Part shown: positions 53,016 to 63,861 of the stretch, piece after piece
Numbering within the stretch: the stretch's first letter is position 1
Layout of the letters: each line of letters opens with the position of its first letter
Assembly: GCF_000482245.1 (NCBI RefSeq)
Contig: NZ_AWNH01000079.1
Coordinates: forward strand, 1-64,000
From: Leptolyngbya sp. Heron Island J
Lineage (GTDB): Bacteria > Cyanobacteriota > Cyanobacteriia > Phormidesmidales > Phormidesmidaceae
Length of the DNA stretch: 64,000 nucleotides
Direction of reading: 5' to 3'
Position numbers and translations under genes: made by a program
The notes under the pieces: generated by a model
The model's input: only the letters and a program-made list of their open reading frames with translations
Told to the model about the DNA's origin: nothing
The model's database searches: none

Positions 53016-53045
53016 CCGTTCCCTTCGACTCCGCTCAGGGAACGG
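53016..53045. repeat. Palindromic repeat (TTCCCTTCGACTCCGCTCAGGGAA type)
   Basis: CCGTTCCCT and AGGGAACGG enclose a 12-base loop TCGACTCCGCTC. It lies 8 bp beyond the stop of the SPFH gene. It is a commonly dispersed bacterial intergenic hairpin and may help terminate transcription. Confidence 0.75.
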
Positions 53046-53052
53046 CGATAAT

Positions 53053-54009
53053 TTAATGCTGCCCTAAATCACCGACAATAGACTTCATCCCTTCTAAGGT
53101 GGCAGGAATCGCGCGGGGGTCCATAAACATGACTTTGCTGCTGTCGCTAGCACCGATTTTGCTGCCGACATCTAGATAGCCCTGGGCTAACAAAAACTGT
53201 AGGGCTTCGCGGGCGGCGGGATCGGTTTTTAGTTTTTGGGCAAGGACTTGTACGGCTTCGGCTGTGGCCTGGGCCCGCAGGACTCGTTCTTGGCGGTCGG
53301 CCTGGGCTTTGAGCACAATGGTTTTTTGCTCAGCTTCAGCGGCCAGAATAGATGCTTTTTTGCGCGCTTCGGCGGCTAAAACTTCAGCCTCAGCTTGACC
53401 TTGGGCTGCATTTACAGCAGATTCTCGCTCTCCTTCTGAGGTCAGTACAGCTGCCCGCTTACGCCGTTCGGCAGCCATTTGGAGTTCCATAGAATCCTGG
53501 ACGGCCTTGGAAGGGACGATATCTCGCAGCTCCACACGGGTCACTTTGACCCCCCAAGGGTCAGTGGCTATATCTAGCTCTCGTAATAAGGTTTCATTGA
53601 TTTCGGCCCGAGCGGTAAAGGTTTCGTCTAGCTCCAGTTGTCCCATTTCTGAACGAATCTGGGTGAGCACCAGGTTCACCATGGCAGCTTGAAGATTCTC
53701 AACCTTGTAATACGCTTTCTCTAAATCAACGATGCGCCAGTAAACAACGGCATCTACGGTAATGGAAACGTTGTCGCGGGTGATGCACTGCTGGGGTGGG
53801 ACATCGAGCACCTTTTCACGAATGGTTTGTTTGTAAACCATCTTGTCGATAAAGGGCACGGTGAAATTCAAACCAGGCTGCAGTTTTTTGCCGTTATATC
53901 GGCCCAGACTTTCTACTAGAGCTTCATCCCCTTGATTGACAATACGGACTGACCCAGCAGCAAGAGAACCGCCAAAGGCCAACATAATCAACAGTGCAAA
54001 TGGGTTCAT
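53053..54009 (-). CDS. SPFH/band-7 (stomatin-like) membrane protein
   Basis: The 318-residue protein has one N-terminal transmembrane segment, an SPFH domain (about 22-190: [50 protein letters not shown]), and a long Ala/Glu/Lys-rich coiled coil (about 195-265). Such proteins form large rings that organise membrane microdomains. The NfeD partner is directly upstream in the same operon. Confidence 0.95.
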   Translation of the reverse strand: MNPFALLIMLAFGGSLAAGSVRIVNQGDEALVESLGRYNGKKLQPGLNFTVPFIDKMVYKQTIREKVLDVPPQQCITRDNVSITVDAVVYWRIVDLEKAYYKVENLQAAMVNLVLTQIRSEMGQLELDETFTARAEINETLLRELDIATDPWGVKVTRVELRDIVPSKAVQDSMELQMAAERRKRAAVLTSEGERESAVNAAQGQAEAEVLAAEARKKASILAAEAEQKTIVLKAQADRQERVLRAQATAEAVQVLAQKLKTDPAAREALQFLLAQGYLDVGSKIGASDSSKVMFMDPRAIPATLEGMKSIVGDLGQH

Positions 54010-54042
54010 GATGTATGTCTTTCTAAAAAATATTTTGGGATT

Positions 54043-54076
54043 GTTGTAGGGTCGTTGCCTGCAACGACCCTACAAC
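54043..54076. repeat. 34-bp palindrome (GTAGGGTCG type) at the nfeD stop
   Basis: The 16-base arm GTTGTAGGGTCGTTGC, a CT spacer and the exact reverse complement. It lies between the NfeD and SPFH genes and overlaps the end of the NfeD reading frame, giving its last two Leu codons and the TAG stop (54070-54072). Confidence 0.85.
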
Positions 54077-54495
54077 AGGGCGCTCTCGGGCATAACGATG
54101 AGAGTATTCCCCTGACGACCCACGACAATGACGGTTTGATTGTTTGCGATCGCAAGTTCGCGATCGCTACAGCAAGCAGGCCATGAATTGCCCTCATATA
54201 TGACTCGCCCGCTACTCCCTGGTGGAATCGACGTAATGGTTCTCGCTTCTGTCGAATCCATCAGTGCCGGCGGCTGTCGTCGGGGAGCAAATCGCCGCAG
54301 TGCCCAGAACAGCAGCAATGAAAGCACCATCCACAGGGCTACTTGCCAACTAAATGCCATCGGTAGCAACATTCCCAGCAGTCCAACTGCGATCGCGCTT
54401 ACCCCTAGCGCCGATTCCAAAAATGCCGTTGGCACCATTAACTCCATCACACAAAGGGCAACACCAAGCAGAATCCAAAAAATCGCCAAGTTCAT
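54070..54495 (-). CDS. NfeD-family membrane protein
   Basis: The 141-residue protein has three hydrophobic segments (FWILLGVALCVMELMV, LGVSAIAVGLLGMLLPMAF, WQVALWMVLSLLLFWAL) and a C-terminal OB domain (IPPGSSGRVIYEGNSWPACCSD, VIVVGRQGNTLIV). NfeD partners with SPFH proteins in membrane quality control. Its last codons and stop come from a palindromic repeat, so the natural C-terminus may have been changed. Confidence 0.92.
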   Translation of the reverse strand: MNLAIFWILLGVALCVMELMVPTAFLESALGVSAIAVGLLGMLLPMAFSWQVALWMVLSLLLFWALRRFAPRRQPPALMDSTEARTITSIPPGSSGRVIYEGNSWPACCSDRELAIANNQTVIVVGRQGNTLIVMPESALL

Positions 54496-54723
54496 GGGTA
54501 CTCAACATTCCAGCTATCTCAAGGGTAATCTAGCCAAATTCAGATTGGCAGAGATGTTAAAGAACTCCTCATTTGATCGCTTTGCGACTACCATTAACCT
54601 ATTCTTTTTTTCCTTTGCAGTTTTAGCAGCTTTAAACTACGTCCAAGCCCAGCCCTGCAGTTCCCTGTAGCTCCAAAGATCAACACTCCAGCTTGGACAT
54701 GAAAATTTTCTATCCTGGCACCC

Positions 54724-56535
54724 ATGACTCAAGTGGACATCTACCCCTTTAAGAAATACGTTTTAGCCCTGGGGTCTGGGCGTGATGTTCCGCCTGGCCA
54801 AAGCGTGAATGAACGTTATTGGGTACTGAGTCCAGGCGTATGGCAAGATACCCAAGCACCAGAACCACCAGAAAATCCAGACACGGTTTCAGCCGCTGCG
54901 CGGCCCTACCTGCAAGCCTATCCTCACCAGCTACACATTCCAACGGTTTATGGTGAATGCAAACTCGTCGATGGCCCTGTACTGCTGTTGGACAATGCGC
55001 CAATCGATCGCCATGGCAGACTTTTCCCCACCCTGGGAGCCGCCTGGGCTGGAGCCACACCGTTTCGGCAAGTTTACTGGTGCTGGCAGCTGTTTAGCCT
55101 GTGGCCCCATCTGTTTGACCTGAATATGGCCGCTAGCCTCACCGCCCCCGAAGCCATTCATGTTGATGGCTGGCGGGTACGGCTAAGCAATCTGATTCCA
55201 GGTCAACCGCCATTACAAGAACTAGCCAATTTAATTGCGAATCTGCTGCCAAAGTCAGTCCCTACGGTCGCTAATAGCCTGCAACCTATCCTGGATGAGT
55301 GTCAGGATGAGCAACTTAATTTTGATCGGCTTCTAGAAAAGCTGAACCGGGTACTGCTCAGTCAGGCCATGGAAATTTCGTTAATGACCGAGGTGGCGGG
55401 CAGTACCAGCAGCGGGCAGCTACCTCAAAATGAAGATGCTTGCTATCCCAGCGCTGTGGAACTAGAGCGGTCTAGTACTGCCGATTTGCCCAGCCTGCCT
55501 CGGATTGCCATTGTCTGCGATGGAGTGGGGGGCCATGCGGGCGGTGAAATTGCTAGCCAGACCGTGGTGCGATCGCTGCAGCTCCAGCTGCGAGGGTTGC
55601 TGGCAGAAATCGCTGAACAGGAAGAACCTCTGGCTCCCCATGTGGTCATGGATCAGATTGAAGCGGCCATTCGAGTCGCCAATAACCTGGTCGCCAGCCA
55701 AAACGACAGCCAGGGTCGCACCGAGCGACAGCGCATGGGCACAACCCTGGTAGTAGCGGTGATGATTCCCCAACGGATTCCCACACCAGATGGCTACGAG
55801 GAAGTTAATGAACTTTATATTGCCCATGTGGGAGATAGTCGCGCCTATTGGATCACCGCAGAAGCATGCCATTTGCTAACGGTAGATGACGATGTGGCAG
55901 GGCGTGAAATCACCATGGGGAATAGCTACCCTGCAGCAGCCCATGTCCGCAGTGATGCGGGTGCTCTCATCCAGGCCCTGGGCACCCGTGAAGCCAACAG
56001 CCTAACCCCTCATATTCAACGCTTTATCCTCGATGAAACCGGCGTTTTGCTGCTATGTTCCGATGGCCTGAGCGATCATCAACGGGTAGAAACGTCCTGG
56101 GCCAACTACATTGGGTTAATCATCAAAAATATTGTGTCGCTGCCCGCTGCCGTTGAATCATGGGTCGAGTTAGCCAATCAAAAGAACGGTCATGACAATA
56201 TTGCAGTGGTGCTGATGAGCTGTAGGCTCACAGGGCAAACAGTCGTCGTTGAGGAGAAAACCCTTCCCCCCTTACCAACTCAGCCAGATATGAGCCAGCC
56301 GACAGAACTCACGGCAGCCTCTAAAGCGCTGCTGTATGGTGAAAGCGAGGAACCAGCCGAAATTGATGGGCCCACTGAGGCCAAGCCCAAACGCTCTCTC
56401 CAGGCCCTGGTACTGGCTATTTTGCTGCTAATTGCGTTTAGCGTAGCTGGTGTAGCAGGCATGCTGCTGTGGCAGAACTTACAGCGTACAGCTCCCCCCG
56501 AGCCGCAGGATACCATCACCACCCCTGATTCCTAG
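54724..56535 (+). CDS. PP2C-type Ser/Thr protein phosphatase with membrane anchor
   Basis: The 603-residue protein has an N-terminal region (about 1-215) of a type found before PP2C in cyanobacteria. The PP2C domain (about 225-505) has QNEDACY, IAIVCDGVGGHAGGE, AHVGDSRAYWI, LLLCSDGLSD and GHDNIAVVL, so the metal-binding acids are present. A C-terminal transmembrane segment (ALVLAILLLIAFSVAGVAGMLLW, about 560-582) follows. It should dephosphorylate Ser/Thr proteins at the membrane. No kinase gene is nearby. Confidence 0.94.
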   Translation: MTQVDIYPFKKYVLALGSGRDVPPGQSVNERYWVLSPGVWQDTQAPEPPENPDTVSAAARPYLQAYPHQLHIPTVYGECKLVDGPVLLLDNAPIDRHGRLFPTLGAAWAGATPFRQVYWCWQLFSLWPHLFDLNMAASLTAPEAIHVDGWRVRLSNLIPGQPPLQELANLIANLLPKSVPTVANSLQPILDECQDEQLNFDRLLEKLNRVLLSQAMEISLMTEVAGSTSSGQLPQNEDACYPSAVELERSSTADLPSLPRIAIVCDGVGGHAGGEIASQTVVRSLQLQLRGLLAEIAEQEEPLAPHVVMDQIEAAIRVANNLVASQNDSQGRTERQRMGTTLVVAVMIPQRIPTPDGYEEVNELYIAHVGDSRAYWITAEACHLLTVDDDVAGREITMGNSYPAAAHVRSDAGALIQALGTREANSLTPHIQRFILDETGVLLLCSDGLSDHQRVETSWANYIGLIIKNIVSLPAAVESWVELANQKNGHDNIAVVLMSCRLTGQTVVVEEKTLPPLPTQPDMSQPTELTAASKALLYGESEEPAEIDGPTEAKPKRSLQALVLAILLLIAFSVAGVAGMLLWQNLQRTAPPEPQDTITTPDS

Positions 56536-56699
56536 GTATCACTGCCTCTCAATACCGTCCGCACAAGACACCTGTAGCAACGACGCCGTTGTTTAAGGTC
56601 ATACTTAGGACGCTATCTTGTGAGAAAATATACTAAACGCATGTTGATTCCTGTTGTTCGCAATGCGATCGCACGAATTTTCAATTTTTGGATTACTGA

Positions 56700-56942
56700 A
56701 TGTCTATGAAAGCTGGCGATCGCGTACGGGTTTCCGCCCCTGTTGTTCTATTTCATCATCCCAAGCATCGGAATCAACCCCACAATGCTGAAGGCATGGA
56801 AGGAACCGTCAAAGAAGTCTTAACGGACTGGCAGGGACGCCCCATCAGCCCCAACTTTCCAGTCGTTGTTGAGTTTGCTATTGAAGGTGCCAAACGTCCC
56901 TTCAAAGCCCACATGGCCAATAACGAGCTAGAAGTTATTTAA
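56700..56942 (+). CDS. ftrV: Ferredoxin-thioredoxin reductase variable subunit
   Basis: FtrV pairs with the catalytic subunit to pass electrons from ferredoxin to thioredoxin in light regulation. The 80-residue SH3-like barrel has MKAGDRVRVSAPVVLFHHPKHRNQPHNAEG, GTVKEVLTDWQGRPISPNFPVVVEF and FKAHMANNELEVI, all family-typical. The first Met is at 56700, the second (MKAG) two codons later. Its stop codon overlaps that of the convergent small gene by four bases. Confidence 0.96.
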   Translation: MSMKAGDRVRVSAPVVLFHHPKHRNQPHNAEGMEGTVKEVLTDWQGRPISPNFPVVVEFAIEGAKRPFKAHMANNELEVI

Positions 56943-57157
56943 GCCTTACTGCGACAGAACCAGCTAAAAAAGGGAATGTCATTTTTCATAGCCGCCAGTT
57001 CTGCACGGTTCTGTGCAGCGACAGCATAGTACCACTGACAGTAAGCTTCAAAGTCGTCGCGATATTGAAGCTCCTGGCGAAACTCATAGGCAATTTGCTG
57101 AAGTTCTATCGCGTCACCGAAATCGTTCTGGAAAGGTTCAAGGGAACGTTGGAGCAT
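56939..57157 (-). CDS. Small hypothetical protein, convergent with ftrV
   Basis: The 72-residue soluble helical protein is rich in aromatic residues and Glu/Gln (IAYEFRQELQYRDDFEAYCQWYYAVAAQNRAEL, ending FFSWFCRSKA). Such proteins are found beside ftrV in other cyanobacteria as I recall them. The stop codons of the two genes overlap by four bases. Function unknown. Confidence 0.65.
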   Translation of the reverse strand: MLQRSLEPFQNDFGDAIELQQIAYEFRQELQYRDDFEAYCQWYYAVAAQNRAELAAMKNDIPFFSWFCRSKA

Positions 57158-57262
57158 CTTGGTGATATCAAAAAAAGAGTTTGAGGATTTAGTGAGAAAT
57201 TGATGGCACTTGTAGCGCTAATGGCTATGGCAGCTCGAACTCACAGGCAGCAACTACCCTCA

Positions 57263-58057
57263 CTATAGCCAACCTCTTAAGCGATAAATCCCCAAACCAA
57301 TGTATTCCTTAAGGGCGCTTGTAAAGAAATGTAGGGCTTCCGTATCGGGTAAGGCATTCAGAAATGTCGCGCTGGAGATGCCTTGCATTTGCTCTAATAG
57401 CTCCTGGGCGACCCAATAATCTGTAGGTGCTGCGGTGACATTAAAGCCCTGTTTCTCAAAAATGGCGACAGATCTAGGCATGTGGATAGCTGATGTCACC
57501 AGCAAAATGGTGTCGATCTGTCTTTGCTTAAGAATTTTTGCTGTTTCTACCGCATTCTGATAGGTATTGAGAGATTCATTTTCTAGCAGTATGTTGCGCT
57601 CAGGCACTCCCATCAGTTGAGCAATGTCGGCCATATCTTTAGCTTCTGAGCCAGCGCTGCTGTCTTGCCACGAGATGCGGCCACCGCTAAAGATAATCAA
57701 GGGAGCGACTCCATCTTGGTACAGCTTCACGCTATACAATACGCGATCCCCAGATTCCAAAACTTCAACCCAAGGGCGGGGCGGCGATTGGGGACGTGTA
57801 CTACCGCCTAGAACGACGATGGCTTCGGCAGCCGGGACGGGATCGGGAGGTAAATATTGCCACTCCAACGTTTTAACCAGTGTGGCCGCAATCAGAGGAT
57901 TACTGCTGCAAAAAAGAATGAGTAGAGCAGCTGCGATCGCAAACAAAGAACGACGCGGAAACTTCCACAACCAAATTAAAGCCAGCAACAACAGTAAACA
58001 GCTCAGCCCTAATGGATAAATCAGTAACGGTAGGAACTTTGATAAAAACAGAAACAT
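57263..58057 (-). CDS. YdcF/SanA-like DUF218 membrane protein
   Basis: The 264-residue protein has two N-terminal transmembrane segments (LLIYPLGLSCLLLLLALIWLW, SLFAIAAALLILFCSS). A DUF218 domain follows with EAIVVLGGSTRP, IIFSGGR, the VPERNILLENESLNTYQNAVETAKIL motif and ILLVTSAIHMPRSVAIFEKQGF. Relatives (SanA, ElyC) act in envelope and peptidoglycan homeostasis. It stands alone. Confidence 0.92.
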   Translation of the reverse strand: MFLFLSKFLPLLIYPLGLSCLLLLLALIWLWKFPRRSLFAIAAALLILFCSSNPLIAATLVKTLEWQYLPPDPVPAAEAIVVLGGSTRPQSPPRPWVEVLESGDRVLYSVKLYQDGVAPLIIFSGGRISWQDSSAGSEAKDMADIAQLMGVPERNILLENESLNTYQNAVETAKILKQRQIDTILLVTSAIHMPRSVAIFEKQGFNVTAAPTDYWVAQELLEQMQGISSATFLNALPDTEALHFFTSALKEYIGLGIYRLRGWL

Positions 58058-58167
58058 ACTAGAATTCCATCAAGGTTTAGTTAGCGAGTCGATGGAGCCC
58101 CTAAAGAGCCAGGCACAGTTAAAAACCTCTACCTGCTATCTCAGACCAATCTTGGATTAGCCCAGTA

Positions 58168-58464
58168 TTATCGCTGTCGCCTTCGCAAATGACGACGCTC
58201 ACCGCGCCAACGCAATTTAGGCATCTGCAACATAGATAACGACTTATCATCTTTCCTGACAGCAGGCTCTCCTCCCGGAGCGTGCCACCATGCAGACACC
58301 AGACCACCCGCAAAACCACCTACCGCCCCAAACAAAATACTGACTGTCACCGAATACCCCAACAGGGCAAAAATCAGCAAGAACACCAGCCAAATTCGTA
58401 GCGCAGCTGGCACAATCAGGTCGGTCATATCATTGATAACAGGCTTAAATTTAGGCGTTTTCAT
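58168..58464 (-). CDS. Small membrane protein with basic C-terminus
   Basis: The 98-residue protein has two hydrophobic segments (LIVPAALRIWLVFLLIFALLG and VTVSILFGAVGGFAGGLVSAWW) and an Arg-rich tail (RWRGERRHLRRRQR). It lacks a recognised family; the tail would face the cytosol and may bind lipid head groups or nucleic acid. Confidence 0.6.
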   Translation of the reverse strand: MKTPKFKPVINDMTDLIVPAALRIWLVFLLIFALLGYSVTVSILFGAVGGFAGGLVSAWWHAPGGEPAVRKDDKSLSMLQMPKLRWRGERRHLRRRQR

Positions 58465-58531
58465 ATCTGTTACAGACTATGACTGAATGGTTAACGCCTA
58501 TACTATACCGACCACCCTCAAAGCTTGTACT

Positions 58532-58561
58532 AAAAGGCCCGGTTTTTTGCAAAACCAGGCC
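58532..58561 (-). terminator. Terminator of rplY
   Basis: GGCC(T)GGTTTT and AAAACC(G)GGCC stems around a TGCA-rich loop, followed by T residues on the minus strand, 31 bp after the rplY stop. Confidence 0.75.
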
Positions 58562-58592
58562 CTCTATAACTAAGCTTGTTCAAAACTAAACG

Positions 58593-58883
58593 TTACTGGG
58601 CCAAAAAGCTAATGTGATAAACCTCATCTTTCCAGGGATGATTTTGCACTTCCTGCAAAACCACTTTGCCATTCCAAGGCATGTCGGCCACGTTCAAGCT
58701 AAGCTCAACTTTTTCGCCCTTCGCTTTACGCAGGAGAGCTTCAACCTCGCGAGTATTCGCCTTAAGTGAGACCGAATTAGTCCCATCATGTCCATACAGT
58801 ACGGCAGGCATTACACCTTCACGGCGCAATACTTTAGGCTTTTCAGTATCCGCACGTTTGCTACAGTCAAGAGTCAGTTCCAT
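58593..58883 (-). CDS. rplY: 50S ribosomal protein L25
   Basis: The 96-residue short form of bL25 begins MELTLDCSKRADTEKPKVLRREG with GVMPAVLYGHDGTNSVSLKANTREVEALLRKA and ends with the family HPWKDEVYHISFLA. It binds 5S rRNA. It follows purA by 158 bp in the same direction, a common cyanobacterial arrangement. Confidence 0.95.
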   Translation of the reverse strand: MELTLDCSKRADTEKPKVLRREGVMPAVLYGHDGTNSVSLKANTREVEALLRKAKGEKVELSLNVADMPWNGKVVLQEVQNHPWKDEVYHISFLAQ

Positions 58884-59041
58884 TGCTATTATTCAATCGA
58901 TAAAACTAAGTTTTCCGGGTTCGTTAAGCTGTCTGAGCGGCCAATCATTGTAAATCAAATTCGCGACTGCCCTAAAACTTTTAAATCGCAGCAGCCACTT
59001 AGGAATGCCACATTTACGCAGCCATGACCTGAGGCTGCCGA

Positions 59042-60379
59042 TTACGCCACCTTGAATGCACCACCATTTTCATAAAGCAGTGCACGTTTGGGGCCATGGA
59101 TTGGATCTTCCACAATAATTGTCTGATCCCGACTAGCTCCCAACGACACAATGGCAATGGGAACTTCCATCAGTTTGGCTAGAAACTCCAGATAATCAAG
59201 GGCCTGTTCAGGCAGGTCCTCCAGTTTACGACAGTTTGCCGTTGATTGCTTCCAACCGGGCATGACCTCATACACTGGTTTGCAACGAGCAAACAAACTG
59301 GCACTACCAGGTAAATCATGACAGCGTTCACCATCTAGCTCGTAAGCAACACAAACCTTGATTTCATCTAGTTCATCCAAGACATCGAGTTTAGTAATGG
59401 CCAAACAGTCTAAGCCATTAATCCGCACAGCGTAGCGACCAATAACAGCATCAAACCAGCCACAGCGGCGCTGTCGTCCCGTAGTCGTACCAAACTCAGC
59501 TCCACGCATGCACAGAGCATTGCCCAGGTCGTCAAATAGCTCAGTGGGAAAGGGCCCTTCACCCACACGAGTGGTATAAGCTTTAGCGACCCCAATCACA
59601 CGATCAACAGCAGTGGGGCCAATGCCAGAACCTATACAGGCTCCACCAGCTACCGGATTCGAGGATGTCACATAGGGGTAGGTGCCATGATCAAGGTCAA
59701 GCAGCGTCCCCTGGGCTCCCTCAAACAACACATTCTTACGTTTTTGCAATGCGTTGTAGATATGCAGAGAACTGTCGACCACATGGGGGCGCAACCGCTC
59801 AGCATAGAGTTCATACTCCCGAAACACCTCTTCCGCGTCTAAAGGCGGCAAGTTATACAGCTTCTCTAAGACGATGTTTTTGTAGCTAATCGTCCACTCT
59901 AACTGCTCTCGAAACGCCGACAAATCCATCAGGTCGCAAATGCGAATACCTGTGCGCTCAGATTTATCTGCATAGGTAGGACCGATACCACGCTTAGTGG
60001 TGCCAATCTTTTTATTTCCTCGACGCTCCTCAGAAGCCTGATCGATCAGGCGATGGTAAGGCATGGTCACATGGGCTGTTTCGGAAATGAAAAGATTCTT
60101 ACTGGAAACCCCTAAGCCATCTAGTTTGTCGAGTTCAGCTATCAACTCTTTGGGGTCGATAACCGTACCACTACCGATCAAACATTCTGTCTCACGGTAC
60201 AAGATGCCCGACGGGATCAAGTGCAGCTTAAAGGTCTGATCTTTGACAACAACGGTGTGGCCAGCGTTGACACCACCTTGATAACGGACAACTACATCTG
60301 CTGACTTACTCAGCAAATCAGTGATTTTACCTTTACCTTCATCGCCCCACTGGGCACCAATTACAATAACGTTTGCCAA
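59042..60379 (-). CDS. purA: Adenylosuccinate synthetase
   Basis: PurA makes adenylosuccinate from IMP, aspartate and GTP, the first step to AMP. The 445-residue protein has the P-loop [18 protein letters not shown], the conserved [29 protein letters not shown], the switch segment [10 protein letters not shown] and [14 protein letters not shown]. The divergent region upstream has a long AT-rich hairpin at 60521-60600. Confidence 0.97.
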   Translation of the reverse strand: MANVIVIGAQWGDEGKGKITDLLSKSADVVVRYQGGVNAGHTVVVKDQTFKLHLIPSGILYRETECLIGSGTVIDPKELIAELDKLDGLGVSSKNLFISETAHVTMPYHRLIDQASEERRGNKKIGTTKRGIGPTYADKSERTGIRICDLMDLSAFREQLEWTISYKNIVLEKLYNLPPLDAEEVFREYELYAERLRPHVVDSSLHIYNALQKRKNVLFEGAQGTLLDLDHGTYPYVTSSNPVAGGACIGSGIGPTAVDRVIGVAKAYTTRVGEGPFPTELFDDLGNALCMRGAEFGTTTGRQRRCGWFDAVIGRYAVRINGLDCLAITKLDVLDELDEIKVCVAYELDGERCHDLPGSASLFARCKPVYEVMPGWKQSTANCRKLEDLPEQALDYLEFLAKLMEVPIAIVSLGASRDQTIIVEDPIHGPKRALLYENGGAFKVA

Positions 60380-60749
60380 GGGAATTTCGAGCGTTAGAGT
60401 TCAAACAAATCACAATTATGATTAGGCAAGGTAGCTAGTGTCAATAAATGCAACATAAACCTTGCCGCTGAATCAAAGTAAATTTGTCAACCTTAGCCAG
60501 CCTCCAGCGAAACTCAAAGATTAACTAAAGTTTAAGCTCCTTAGGGTTTTGAACATTTTTTTAGGCAAAAAATTAAATCCTAAGGTAAAACTTAGTTTAA
60601 TAGGCATTTCACACTTTTTTAATTTTTGTTTCAGCAAATTAATCGTTCGTACCTACATACTTCCGATAGAGTTGAGTACTAATGCGATTATTTTGAACCC
60701 TCATTAAGCAACTCCTTTTCCACTAATCCACCCACACCTTAGAGGCATC
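60380..60749. other. Divergent spacer with a long AT-rich hairpin (60521-60600)
   Basis: The 370-bp spacer between purA and the deaminase-like gene has no ORF. Left arm 60521-60545 (TTAACTAAAGTTTAAG, then CTCCTTAGG) pairs imperfectly with 60579-60600, and the loop again holds TTTTTT/AAAAAA. It may regulate one or both purine genes or be a folded leader. Confidence 0.5.
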
Positions 60750-61778
60750 ATGAGTCTTTATGCAGAACTCCACCGCCATCTGGGAGGCTCTGTCGTACCC
60801 AGAATTCTATGGCGCTACTTTCAGAGAAACCGTCCTGATCTAGCGGCTCGATTCACCGACTATGGTAATTTTGAGCAATTCTATGTTCAGCCCAAAGACT
60901 CTTTAGAAGAGTACTTGGAGCTACACACTCTGGTTGAGAGTGTGCAAACCCGAGAAGCGTTGCCCTACTTTATCTATCGCTTAATTCGGGGAGCCTATAT
61001 TTTTGAAAATCTGGCCTATTTGGAATTGCGATATACACCGTTCTATCGAACGCCCCACAGCTTGAGTGAGGGGGAGCGGATGGATATGATGGCCGAAATT
61101 GTTGAAATCGTAGGGCGTGCCAGTGAGCAGACCGAATATCCGGTCGTGACTCGGCAAATCCTATGTATGCACTCCCGCCTTCCCTATGAAATCAATCGAG
61201 CCACGGTTGATTTAGCCGCACAGTATCCAGACTATGTCTGTGCTGTCGACATTGCGGGTGGGGATGCAGCCTATAGCGAAAAGCTAGATGAGATTATCCA
61301 GCTGTATCGCTATGCTCAATCGTTGGGAGTTAAGACCACTGGCCATTTATATGAAACGCCCAATGGTTGTTATCCAGAGCTGTTGCCTTATTTGATGCGC
61401 ATCGGCCACGGCATCCAGATTCCATTACACTATCCGGAGCTATTAAAGGATGTGGCAGCCCGTGGGCAGTGTTTGGAAGTGTGTCCGACGACGTATTTGC
61501 AAACGGGTACCCTGGACGAAATTAGTCAGCTGAAGGAGGTCTTTAGCCGCTGCTTTGATGCTGGCGTTGATATTGCTATTTGCACAGACAATGCTGGTTT
61601 ACACAATGTGCGACTGCCTTTTGAGTATGAGAATCTGCTGACTCAGGATGTGATCGGCTTTGATGGCCTCCAAGCTTGTCAAGAAGCTGCGTTTCGTCAT
61701 GCCTTTGCCTGGCCCCATCAGCAACAGCCAACGTCCATGCTGTCGGACATACTGCGCAGACCTGAAATTGTCAGGTAG
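60750..61778 (+). CDS. Adenosine deaminase-like amidohydrolase
   Basis: The 342-residue TIM-barrel protein has the ADA-family zinc ligands: HxH in AELHRHLGGSV, His in TTGHLYE with the catalytic Glu three residues on (HxxE), RIGHGI, and Asp in CTDNAGLHN. The family usually has TDDP here, so the second Asp, which contacts the purine in adenosine deaminase, is replaced by Asn. The substrate may therefore be a modified nucleoside or nucleotide. It is divergent from purA, which fits purine salvage. Confidence 0.88.
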   Translation: MSLYAELHRHLGGSVVPRILWRYFQRNRPDLAARFTDYGNFEQFYVQPKDSLEEYLELHTLVESVQTREALPYFIYRLIRGAYIFENLAYLELRYTPFYRTPHSLSEGERMDMMAEIVEIVGRASEQTEYPVVTRQILCMHSRLPYEINRATVDLAAQYPDYVCAVDIAGGDAAYSEKLDEIIQLYRYAQSLGVKTTGHLYETPNGCYPELLPYLMRIGHGIQIPLHYPELLKDVAARGQCLEVCPTTYLQTGTLDEISQLKEVFSRCFDAGVDIAICTDNAGLHNVRLPFEYENLLTQDVIGFDGLQACQEAAFRHAFAWPHQQQPTSMLSDILRRPEIVR

Positions 61779-61802
61779 TGTTCGTACGGAACGGGAGGTT
61801 TT

Positions 61803-61925
61803 GTCATTGAATTTTGAGTTTTAAGACTAGAGTTTCGAGGAGATGCCATTGGTCCTGTTACAACAGACTCAAGGCAGTTAGCTTAAAACTCGAAATTCGA
61901 CACTCAAAACTACCTAACGATCCTA
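61803..61925. repeat. Inverted repeat with GAGTTTTAAG arms
   Basis: GAGTTTTAAG (61816-61825) is matched by CTTAAAACTC (61882-61891), with more partial pairing outside (TTTTGAGT, ACTCAAAA). It is like the AT-rich intergenic palindromes common in cyanobacterial genomes. It lies between the deaminase-like gene and aspS. Confidence 0.5.
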
Positions 61926-61979
61926 GATAATGGGTAGGCTTTGTTGAAACCTACGAAAAATCACCCTCTTCCTATATCC

Positions 61980-63779
<1,800 letters not shown>

Positions 63780-63861
63780 TCTCCTTCCAAAAAATCTACA
63801 TCTGCCCCACCAAAAACCTGCGGTACGATCAGGGGGAATTACCCCTAAATAATCGCTATAT

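Noticed and set aside
54494-54670. 58-codon plus-strand frame with a hydrophobic stretch beginning at the nfeD start codon
   Set aside because: No ribosome binding site, it overlaps the divergent gene start, and the composition is not convincing.
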